Source: Aminivibrio sp.
GTDB taxonomy: Bacteria; Synergistota; Synergistia; Synergistales; Aminobacteriaceae
DNA: 64,000 nt
Direction: 5' to 3'
Assembly: GCF_016756745.1 (NCBI RefSeq)
Contig: NZ_JAESIH010000044.1
Coordinates: forward strand, 1 to 64,000
Below are positions 33,489-40,741 of this stretch, in pieces (position 1 is the stretch's first letter; each line of letters begins with the position of its first letter). A program made the translations under genes and the position numbers. The notes beneath the pieces are model-generated. The model saw only the letters and a program-made list of their open reading frames with translations, was not told the DNA's origin and did no database searches.

Positions 33489-36164
33489 TTAACCTCTCAG
33501 TTGAGTGTATAAATCAAACAAAACTTCTAATCGCTCCTTATCGGAAACAAAAGGTGCGTCACGATAACAGCTGTCTATGACCAAATCCAAGAGGTGATGC
33601 GCGAAACGCAGATCGGGGGGCATATCTCCAGGGTCATACAATTGAGCGAATGTAAGTCCGGGAAACTTCTCCCTCGCCTCAATCACGTCGAAAACTCTCC
33701 GCGTTATTTCGGTTTTCCGCGCTTCGCTAACGTCAGGGAAGGGGAAAGTGTTGTACCCTAACTCCGAGGAATATCTGATCCGCGTCTCTAAAGCTCCACA
33801 TACAGTCCTAATCCAGACGTTATGCATCTTCGAAGCGATGACGCCAAATATCCACGGCTCGCAGTCATAAATCAAAAAAGCAAGGTTTGTGACCACGACG
33901 TTCTTATCGACGAAGCCAATGGGAATGTACTCTCGATTCTCCGAGGAAACCGACGGAATGACGAGAGAATTTTTTGTAGTTTCACGATTTTCACGGAACC
34001 TATGCGGATGAGCAGCGTGAGCGCGGGCAGAGTTGTCGGAACTGGCAAGCCGTCTCCGCCGCACACATTCTATTCGTTCCGTAATATACGGTATGTCCTT
34101 AGCCTCCTCTAAGTCTTCATCGTGTATCCAGAAACACCAACGCTCGATTCCGTTTATGAATTCGTCAGCCCCTACTATTTTCTTAAGAAACTTCCGTACT
34201 CCCGGTTCACGGGACACAAGATCTACCTTTTCTTCATGGTTTAGAAAATAATCGCTCCAATAGAGGGGCATATTACCCTTTACCATCTTCGGTATTTGAC
34301 TTATCGGCAAACGTTTTCTTTCCACGATGGTCTCCCCTGCAGTCAGGTATGGGCTGATGTTATTTGGCGAGTATACGGTAGTCGGTGTATATAACTCGCA
34401 AGGTTTGTGAGTTGTTATAGGAGTGACGCCAATAATCACCACTGTTACCGCCGTTCGGTTTCGAGCGTCGTTCTTCCATTTGAAAGACGTATGGGCAAAA
34501 CTAATGCGAACGCCTTTCTCAAAAAGCTTCGGCCATAGTAATTGCACCTGCTGGCCTTGCGTGAGGGAATTTGTGGTCACAAAAGCGAATCCCCCCCCGT
34601 GAGCGCAGATGTACTTTGTTGCGAGCATAAACCAACAGGCGACATAATCAAGGTCCGATATTTTGGTGTATCCTGCGAAAACGTGACGAAGGTCGCCTTT
34701 CTGCGCTTGGTTTTGTTTCCGCGCACCTATATAAGGTGGATTGCCGATCAGATATGTTTCGTCTTTTCCCCCGCATACCGTTTCCCAATCAATCCGAGTG
34801 GCGTTACCCGTCACTATGTTGTTCGAGAAAAGTGAATTTACAGCCTCGCCAAAAACGGATTTGATATCTGGACTCTTTCTTGCTTCCTGACATACAACAA
34901 ACACGAATCCCAAACGAGCGATGGCGCAGGAAAAAGGGTCATCATCGATCCCGTAAAAGTTGCCTAATGGAATAAGCGAGAACGTACCTTGGGAGTGAAA
35001 ATTATGGTCTGAAGGCAATGAGGATGACTGACACCCCAAAACTGCCGCCTTGTCGGTAGTTTTTATCGTATCGATAATTTTGCCCGCTAGTTTATTCAAC
35101 TCCTTATATGCCGTGAGCAGAAAATTTCCGGCGCCACATGACGGGTCGAATACGGAAATGAGTCGAACGCGTTTTAGCAATGTGGCACACTCTTCGCGGC
35201 TCGCCTTCACACGGTCGAATGCACGGTACAAATCTTCCATAAACAAGGGGCCAATTACCTTTTGAATATTGGCGGTGGAAGTATAGTTGCCGCCTGAGCT
35301 TCTAGAATCGGGACGGATTATGGATTGGATTAGAGCACCAAGAATCTCGGCGGTAATTTCAGACCAGTCCAGACCCAATAAATCAAGCATAAGGTTTCTT
35401 GCTGCTTGGTTAAAATCCAATAGGGGGGAAGCATTACTGAACAAGCGGGCATCAATATATCTCACATTGGAGAAGTATCCGGGCAGACCAATAGGCGATT
35501 TTGATTTCATCGCCTCAAATAAATAACAAAAGAAAGTACTGGTGTCCGAACCCGACACATCCGTATAGTTCGCTAACAAAGGTCGCAGACCTCCGTTCGT
35601 CAGGACGCCAATGCTGTCTGCAAAGCAACAAAACAAAAAGCGACAAAGAAACTCGGCGATTTCATCACTGTGATTGTGATTTTCCAAACTCAGTGCGTTA
35701 TATAGTTCAGCGAACTTCACGGCGGTTTTTATGTCCGCCGACCTCATCTCGTCATTCGCCGTTTCAGGCATAATACCCAATAACGGAAAAAAGAACTCGA
35801 TGTATCTAAAGAGTTCGACCTTGCTTGTCTCCAGTACATCGCCGGAATCTCGTTCATAAGCAAGCAGATCGGTCTCGTTTACAATAATGATAAAAGCTTC
35901 CCTAATCTTTGATAGGTCGTTCTTTTTCAAGATATTGAATTCCGAGTTCAAATTTTCTGCAATCGAAGCCAGAAAAAAAATATTGCCGTTTCCTTGAATA
36001 CGTACCCCTTGATTGACACTGTTTTTCGTTTCGACTTCCAGGCGGGCAAACGTAGCCTTCGGGAAATTAAACGCGGAAAGGAACCCCTCCAAGAAGGCGT
36101 TGTTGTCGGCAATATATCCTAATTCCTTAACATCGCTTTGGACTTTATCGTAATCTATCGTCAT
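33489..36164 (-). CDS. MmeI-like class I N6-adenine DNA methyltransferase
   Basis: An 891-residue protein with a methyltransferase core: motif I VFDPSCGAGNFLLTAYKEL near residue 340, motif IV LIGNPPYIGARKQ near 474, and a C-terminal target-recognition region (WIRTVCGALETRIRYSSELG near 800) of the kind seen in MmeI-family enzymes. The N-terminal 300 residues are helical and show no PD-(D/E)xK motif, so unlike true type IIG enzymes it seems to lack a fused nuclease. It overlaps the upstream cytosine methyltransferase by 4 bp. It should methylate adenine; recognition sequence unknown. Confidence 0.85.
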   Translation of the reverse strand: MTIDYDKVQSDVKELGYIADNNAFLEGFLSAFNFPKATFARLEVETKNSVNQGVRIQGNGNIFFLASIAENLNSEFNILKKNDLSKIREAFIIIVNETDLLAYERDSGDVLETSKVELFRYIEFFFPLLGIMPETANDEMRSADIKTAVKFAELYNALSLENHNHSDEIAEFLCRFLFCCFADSIGVLTNGGLRPLLANYTDVSGSDTSTFFCYLFEAMKSKSPIGLPGYFSNVRYIDARLFSNASPLLDFNQAARNLMLDLLGLDWSEITAEILGALIQSIIRPDSRSSGGNYTSTANIQKVIGPLFMEDLYRAFDRVKASREECATLLKRVRLISVFDPSCGAGNFLLTAYKELNKLAGKIIDTIKTTDKAAVLGCQSSSLPSDHNFHSQGTFSLIPLGNFYGIDDDPFSCAIARLGFVFVVCQEARKSPDIKSVFGEAVNSLFSNNIVTGNATRIDWETVCGGKDETYLIGNPPYIGARKQNQAQKGDLRHVFAGYTKISDLDYVACWFMLATKYICAHGGGFAFVTTNSLTQGQQVQLLWPKLFEKGVRISFAHTSFKWKNDARNRTAVTVVIIGVTPITTHKPCELYTPTTVYSPNNISPYLTAGETIVERKRLPISQIPKMVKGNMPLYWSDYFLNHEEKVDLVSREPGVRKFLKKIVGADEFINGIERWCFWIHDEDLEEAKDIPYITERIECVRRRRLASSDNSARAHAAHPHRFRENRETTKNSLVIPSVSSENREYIPIGFVDKNVVVTNLAFLIYDCEPWIFGVIASKMHNVWIRTVCGALETRIRYSSELGYNTFPFPDVSEARKTEITRRVFDVIEAREKFPGLTFAQLYDPGDMPPDLRFAHHLLDLVIDSCYRDAPFVSDKERLEVLFDLYTQLRG

Positions 36165-37069
36165 TCGCCCTTCTCGCTTTTCCGCTGCGAATACTCGACG
36201 ATCTGCCGTGCCACAAACTCTGCCAACTTTACGGGCACGGCATTCCCGATAGCCTGCTCAACATCGGTTTTCTTTCCCTTAAGAATGAATTTCTCCGGAA
36301 AGGTCTGAATATAGCTGCGCTCCTTCGTAGTTAATTCACGAACTCCTCCATCGCCTACATCGGCTTTGTCACCATGATGTTTTTTGTAGTTTTGAGGGAT
36401 CGGTCTATTTACGCCTCTAATTGTCGCGCTAGGTTCGTTGACGCTAAATACGGCTCTTCGATTGTAGCTACGTGGATGCATATAGTAAAAATCTGTTTGG
36501 AGCATGTCTCCCAAATAGTCTCGCACCGTCATCGGGTTCTTAGATTGTGCCGTGTCCAACATCACTCCAAGAAAATCATCTTTCGCACCCAACAAACCGA
36601 TCATAAAGAACCGTCTGCGAGCTTGCGGCACTCCGCAGTGGCTTGCGTTCAATACTCGAATTGTGAGGCCGTACCCCGCCTCCTTAAAAATGATTTGTGC
36701 TTTCGGCAGTATTGGCATACGTTCTATATTGTACACGTTTTCCATAACAAACCATGTCGGTCTGATTTCTTTTACGATCTTCGCAAATCGGATGGTAAGA
36801 TTGGCCCGTTCGCCCATATTCCTACTTGCAGCTATGGAAAAGTCCTGGCAAGGCGGACCGCCAATTATCAAATCCGGGTTGAACATTTTGATACGGTCAA
36901 TCACGCTTTCTGAGTTTAAGTCATAATCATAAACAGGGTGTTTAAAGTTATCACTGTAGATATTGATTGCCGGTTTCCAATTATCAAACGCAGCGATAAT
37001 GTCAAATCCCGCATTCATAAACCCCAGAGACATGCCTCCACAACCGCAAAACAAATCCACAGTCTTCAT
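36161..37069 (-). CDS. DNA cytosine-5 methyltransferase (second of two)
   Basis: A protein of about 302 residues, with ATG 37069 preferred because AGGAAGG precedes it and upstream extension would overlap the other methyltransferase. Motifs in order: I VDLFCGCGGMSLGF, IV GGPPCQDFS with the catalytic Cys, VI FVMENV, VIII QARRRFF, and X EQAIGNAVPVKLAE. The variable region between VIII and IX is short. It is a sister of the enzyme encoded just upstream. The pair probably methylates the two strands of an asymmetric site. A 77-bp near-identical patch at its 5' end indicates exchange with the sister gene. Confidence 0.93.
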   Translation of the reverse strand: MKTVDLFCGCGGMSLGFMNAGFDIIAAFDNWKPAINIYSDNFKHPVYDYDLNSESVIDRIKMFNPDLIIGGPPCQDFSIAASRNMGERANLTIRFAKIVKEIRPTWFVMENVYNIERMPILPKAQIIFKEAGYGLTIRVLNASHCGVPQARRRFFMIGLLGAKDDFLGVMLDTAQSKNPMTVRDYLGDMLQTDFYYMHPRSYNRRAVFSVNEPSATIRGVNRPIPQNYKKHHGDKADVGDGGVRELTTKERSYIQTFPEKFILKGKKTDVEQAIGNAVPVKLAEFVARQIVEYSQRKSEKGE

Positions 37070-37079
37070 TAGACCTTCC

Positions 37080-38060
37080 TCATTCCCCCCGCGTCTTATC
37101 GTATGCGATGATGGCGAGGCCAATGTGTTCCGCCAGTTTCACGGGAACCGCGTTTCCAATCATCTGGTTTAAATTTGATTTTGTTCCTTCAAATACAAAG
37201 GTCTTTGGGAAAGTCTGGACGTAGCTTCTCTCAAGTATCGTTAATGCTCTAACCTTGGGGCCTATCTCGACGGGGTCTGATGGATGCCCCTTATATCCGC
37301 TCGGAATGGGTCTATCAACTCCTCTTATTGTCTGACAAGGTTCGTAAATACTGAAAACCCCTCGTCGGTTATAGCTTCTCGGAACGCGGAAGTAACACTC
37401 TACCCCAAGGCTGTCTCCCAAATAGTCAAACATCGTCATGGGTTTCTCGGCCAAATTTGCTTCCAGGTATTTCTGGAGGAATCCATCAGCGGCTCCAAGA
37501 CAACCAACCAGTACATAGCGCTTACGAGATTGCGGAACTCCGCACAGGCTAGCGTCCAATATCATTGACGTCAATCCATACCCAGTTTTAGAAAACCTTT
37601 CGAGAATTTTGCCGAGGATTTCGCTTTTCGTGATTTCCGGCACATTCTCCATTACGAAATATTCCGGCATAACTCTTGTGATAATATCGCAGTAGGTAGC
37701 GGTCAAAACCGCTCGCCCCAAGTTCACATTGCGGTGACCAGCCGATGAGAAGTCTTGACAAGGGGGACCGCCAATGATGATATTTGGTGACAACCCTTTA
37801 ATTTTGGCTTGTGTGGTTTCGTCAGTTAAGTCTTCCTGGTAGATTGGATGATTAAAGTTTTTTCGATACACATCCACGGCCGGTTTCCAATTATCAAACG
37901 CAGCGATAACGTCAAATCCCGCATTCATAAAACCCAGAGACATGCCTCCACAACCACTGAATAAGTCAACCGTCTTGAATCTCTTTATTGGTAGTTCGCT
38001 TTTCTTTCCATCGTACTCTCGATTATACGATTCTGATAGTGAGTTATTTCTTTGTTTCAT
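37080..38060 (-). CDS. DNA cytosine-5 methyltransferase (first of two)
   Basis: A protein of about 326 residues starting MKQRNNSLSESYNREYDG. Motifs: I VDLFSGCGGMSLGF, IV GGPPCQDFSSAG, VI FVMENVPEI, VIII QSRKRYVLVG, and X NQMIGNAVPVKLAEH. Its start overlaps the controller gene by 17 bp and it is followed within 11 bp by its sister. Two tandem cytosine methyltransferases in one locus generally mean a non-palindromic recognition site needing separate enzymes for each strand. Confidence 0.93.
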   Translation of the reverse strand: MKQRNNSLSESYNREYDGKKSELPIKRFKTVDLFSGCGGMSLGFMNAGFDVIAAFDNWKPAVDVYRKNFNHPIYQEDLTDETTQAKIKGLSPNIIIGGPPCQDFSSAGHRNVNLGRAVLTATYCDIITRVMPEYFVMENVPEITKSEILGKILERFSKTGYGLTSMILDASLCGVPQSRKRYVLVGCLGAADGFLQKYLEANLAEKPMTMFDYLGDSLGVECYFRVPRSYNRRGVFSIYEPCQTIRGVDRPIPSGYKGHPSDPVEIGPKVRALTILERSYVQTFPKTFVFEGTKSNLNQMIGNAVPVKLAEHIGLAIIAYDKTRGE

Positions 38061-38256
38061 TTTCCATCTCCATAATGTCACAAACATCACAATGCAAAGC
38101 TGAGCATATTTTTTGAAGCATCTTGGTATTTACGTTTTCATTGCGTCCCAACTTGGCTACCGAAGACGAACTTATTCCGGAAATCTTCTGAAGGTCCTTC
38201 TTTCTCATCTTCTTATCAATTAGTAACTTCCACAGCTTGTTGTAGTTAATGGTCAT
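38044..38256 (-). CDS. Controller-type XRE regulator of the R-M operon
   Basis: A 70-residue helix-turn-helix protein (KKDLQKISGISSSSVAKLGR is the recognition region), the size of restriction-modification controller proteins and small Cro-like regulators. GGAGG lies 7 bases before the ATG. It is the first gene of the operon and overlaps the first methyltransferase. A perfect inverted repeat overlapping the promoter upstream (38328-38355) is the likely binding site, which would time expression after the island enters a new host. Confidence 0.8.
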   Translation of the reverse strand: MTINYNKLWKLLIDKKMRKKDLQKISGISSSSVAKLGRNENVNTKMLQKICSALHCDVCDIMEMENETKK

Positions 38257-38306
38257 TTTGCTACCTCCAGTAACCTATATCTTCATGTAGAAGAGCAAGT
38301 ATTGAG

Positions 38307-38335
38307 AGTTTATCAAATAAATAATTTGAGTTCAA
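38307..38335 (-). promoter_or_regulatory. Promoter of the R-M operon
   Basis: On the minus strand TTGAAC (38335-38330), 17 bases, then TAAACT (38312-38307), about 50 bases before the controller start. The -35 box lies inside one arm of the inverted repeat at 38328-38355. Confidence 0.65.
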
Positions 38336-38355
38336 ATAATTAAATGCTTGAACTC
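38328..38355. promoter_or_regulatory. Probable controller-protein operator
   Basis: GAGTTCAA and TTGAACTC form a perfect 8-bp inverted repeat with a 12-base spacer. One arm contains the -35 box, so binding should directly modulate transcription of the operon. Confidence 0.65.
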
Positions 38356-38436
38356 CCGTTTTGTCCTTGAGCTTCGAATTTGCTAGATGCAAAACCAATT
38401 TATAACCGGATTATTCACGGCCTCAAATAGAGTATG

Positions 38437-38492
38437 ACCTTCCCCGGAATTGGCGGACACTAATGAAAGCGCGTCAATTTCGGGGAAGACCA
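38437..38492. repeat. Imperfect inverted repeat between R-M operon and integrase
   Basis: CCTTCCCCGGAATT and AATTTCGGGGAAGACC pair over about 12 bases with one mismatch around a 25-base loop. It separates the R-M promoter from the integrase 3' end and may act as a terminator for the integrase, or be the end of a lost insertion sequence. Confidence 0.45.
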
Positions 38493-38501
38493 GTTCATCT
38501 T

Positions 38502-39881
38502 TTAAAAGAAGGTCACTTTTTTCAATACCGGAAGCATCATATCGGGGGGATAATCATCCGTAATGTAATGCCTCGCCATTACAGCAAGCGTTGATGATGG
38601 AATTCCCTGTACCTCAACTCTTCGCCCGCTGATGCGCGCCGCAATTCTTTTCTCGTGGTCGGATAGCGGGAGTAAGCTGACTTTAGTTTCCCAGGTGTGG
38701 CGTAAATCCGATAGAGCAAGTCCGCTAACCTTGATTTCCGGGAAACACGATTCGCGGAACCAGCGAGATACACTCTGTGCACAGCCGTTAACGGGATGCC
38801 AGCCAACATCAAAGAGCCGGTGAGGATGGTTGCAGCATTGTCCGGCAGACAAGCGTGATTTCCTGTCCATGCAATATTCCAGGAAACCCTGTTCTAACAC
38901 AAATGGGTGGACAGGAATCAAACGTTTGGATTCCCGGTTTTTGACGCTTTTCTCGAACCCCTCCGTGATCGATATGCAGGGGATTTTTTCGTAAATAAGT
39001 ATATCGTCATGATGCAGCTGTGCGGCTTCTCCGACACGGCAACCCTGGAAAAGGCACATCAGAAACATCCAGTATCGCCACCTCAGGTCACTGCCCTTCC
39101 AGCTATCATTGAATGCCTTAAACTGACTTATATGTTTTGTTACTGATCTGATTTGGTCAACAGAAAAGGATTTGCCCTGCTTTTTCGCCGAGGCTTTCTT
39201 TCCGGGGAAAATCGAAAATATCTTTTCCAGGTGCTGTGTATTGTATTCAAATGTATCCAGCCAGGAGAAAAACTGAGATACCCACATGATCTTGTTTCTC
39301 TTGGTCTTATCAGCGAGTTGCGATTGCTTCAGCCAATCGGCATAAACAGCAACATCAGTACGAGTTATTTCCTTCACCGGTCGTGAACCATGATTTCCCA
39401 TGACGTTCAGAAACTCTCTGAGTATTCCTGCCATGTTTTTGAGCGCGCTCGGCCCCTTGTTCCCAGGAGGAGACTGAAGATACTCCTCGACGGTTTCCCC
39501 GAGTGTCTTCTGCCTTTCATTTTCTTTATTAAAAACTTTTGCAATGGCTTCCATTACGGCTTTTCTGGCAGGATTAATATTTTCCGGGGGGTCGCGATAA
39601 AGTGTACCGGCAAGGGTATCCCAAGATTCGGTGACCATGTGGACCAAAACTTCTTCATTTCTCTTTTGCCTGTCATTTCGGGTCTTCAAGGCAAAAGCCT
39701 CCTCCAAGGACATGATAGCCACGCGTTGAAGCTTCGGCAGCATTTGAGAAAATAAGTCTGCAGAGCAGAGCGAGAATTTAATCTCACGGCATTTGTAGCG
39801 ATGGCGAAGCGACTGGGGAACCCCCCGGCGATAGTAGATTTTATTGTTGCGTCGGACGATATGAGGTAGAGAAATAAGCAA
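38502..39881 (-). CDS. Tyrosine site-specific integrase of the island
   Basis: A protein of about 459 residues. An N-terminal domain (HIVRRNNKIYYRRGVPQSLR) is followed by a core-binding domain (TLGETVEEYL, ITRTDVAVYADWL) and the catalytic domain: GCRVGEAAQL with Arg I, LALSDLRHTWETKV with Arg II (the usual first His is Ser here), and VMARHYITDDYPP with the likely Tyr nucleophile. TTG 39881 is chosen because AGGGAG lies 8 bases before it; the frame stays open through the tRNA genes but that part is not coding. Location beside the tRNA-Lys att site identifies it as the island's own integrase. Confidence 0.85.
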   Translation of the reverse strand: MLISLPHIVRRNNKIYYRRGVPQSLRHRYKCREIKFSLCSADLFSQMLPKLQRVAIMSLEEAFALKTRNDRQKRNEEVLVHMVTESWDTLAGTLYRDPPENINPARKAVMEAIAKVFNKENERQKTLGETVEEYLQSPPGNKGPSALKNMAGILREFLNVMGNHGSRPVKEITRTDVAVYADWLKQSQLADKTKRNKIMWVSQFFSWLDTFEYNTQHLEKIFSIFPGKKASAKKQGKSFSVDQIRSVTKHISQFKAFNDSWKGSDLRWRYWMFLMCLFQGCRVGEAAQLHHDDILIYEKIPCISITEGFEKSVKNRESKRLIPVHPFVLEQGFLEYCMDRKSRLSAGQCCNHPHRLFDVGWHPVNGCAQSVSRWFRESCFPEIKVSGLALSDLRHTWETKVSLLPLSDHEKRIAARISGRRVEVQGIPSSTLAVMARHYITDDYPPDMMLPVLKKVTFF

Positions 39882-39991
39882 AAGGAACACTCCCTGGTGT
39901 ACCAATTTTGTACCAGTAAGTGTCCCTTTATATTTTGAAGCAATCTCGTAAAGGCTTGCAATCACTAATCCTATACGGTTGCTAAAATTTC

Positions 39992-40067
<76 letters not shown>

Positions 40068-40089
40068 ATATTTTGTGTGCTGTCTATAG

Positions 40090-40165
40090 TGGCGCGCCCG
40101 GCAGGATTCGAACCCGCGACCAACAGATCCGAAGTCTGTGACTCTATCCACTGAGCTACGGGCGC
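40090..40165 (-). tRNA. tRNA-Arg (anticodon TCG)
   Basis: Acceptor GCGCCCG/CGGGCGC, anticodon loop CTTCGGA (TCG) in stem ACAGA/TCTGT, T-arm GCGGGTTCGAATCCTGC, CCA encoded. TCG should correspond to ICG after editing only if the wobble base were A, so it reads CGA/CGG. Confidence 0.93.
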
Positions 40166-40176
40166 TCATTATTAAA

Positions 40177-40254
40177 TGGGGTGAGCGAGGGGACTCGAAC
40201 CCCCAACATCTGGAGCCACAGTCCAGTGCTCTAACCGATTGAACTACGCTCACC
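40177..40254 (-). tRNA. tRNA-His (anticodon GTG)
   Basis: Anticodon loop CTGTGGC (GTG) in stem CTGGA/TCCAG, with an encoded extra 5' G opposite C73, the identity feature of tRNA-His; CCA encoded. Confidence 0.95.
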
Positions 40255-40264
40255 ATGCTATCAC

Positions 40265-40341
40265 TGGCGCGCCCGGCAGGATTCGAACCCGCGACCCACG
40301 GCTTAGAAGGCCGTTGCTCTGTCCGGCTGAGCTACAGGCGC
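40265..40341 (-). tRNA. tRNA-Arg (anticodon TCT)
   Basis: Anticodon loop CTTCTAA (TCT) in stem ACGGC/GCCGT; acceptor GCGCCTG/CGGGCGC with one G-T pair; CCA encoded. Confidence 0.95.
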
Positions 40342-40349
40342 TTGAATAG

Positions 40350-40426
40350 TGGAGCGGGAAACGGGATTCGAACCCGCGACCTACGGCTTGGAAGGCCATC
40401 GCTCTAGCCAACTGAGCTATTCCCGC
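40350..40426 (-). tRNA. tRNA-Gly (anticodon TCC)
   Basis: Anticodon loop CTTCCAA (TCC); acceptor GCGGGAA/TTCCCGC; discriminator T and CCA encoded. Confidence 0.95.
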
Positions 40427-40438
40427 ACCTTTGCGTCT

Positions 40439-40516
40439 TGGTCGGGGCGAAAGGATTCGAACCTTCGACCCCCTGCTCCCAAAGCAGGTGCGCTAACCAG
40501 ACTGCGCTACGCCCCG
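40439..40516 (-). tRNA. tRNA-Pro (anticodon TGG)
   Basis: Anticodon loop TTTGGGA (TGG) in stem CCTGC/GCAGG; acceptor CGGGGCG/CGCCCCG; CCA encoded. Confidence 0.95.
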
Positions 40517-40557
40517 ATATTCTAACCAACTTTTACCGAAACCGCAACAGCAAAATC

Positions 40558-40632
40558 TGGTGGAGCTGGGGGGATTCGAACCCCCGGCCTCTTCCGTGCG
40601 AAGGAAGCGCGCTCCCTCTGCGCTACAGCCCC
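40558..40632 (-). tRNA. tRNA-Ala (anticodon CGC)
   Basis: Anticodon loop TTCGCAC (CGC) in stem CTTCC/GGAAG; acceptor GGGGCTG/CAGCTCC with the G3-T70 pair that marks alanine tRNAs; CCA encoded. It is the first tRNA of the minus-strand cluster. Confidence 0.95.
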
Positions 40633-40741
40633 GGCAGACCAACGGCGATTATTGTAATGAGCGGAAGCCGACTTGTCAAGCGCCGTAAGGTGAGATAATC
40701 TAAGATTTTCAAATCAAAACAGTCGGGATAGGTGATGCACA

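Noticed and set aside
33489-36164. BREX PglX or type IIG enzyme with fused nuclease
   Set aside because: No PglZ, BrxC or BrxL genes are nearby, and no PD-(D/E)xK motif is evident in the N-terminal region, so a stand-alone MmeI-like methyltransferase is the safer call.
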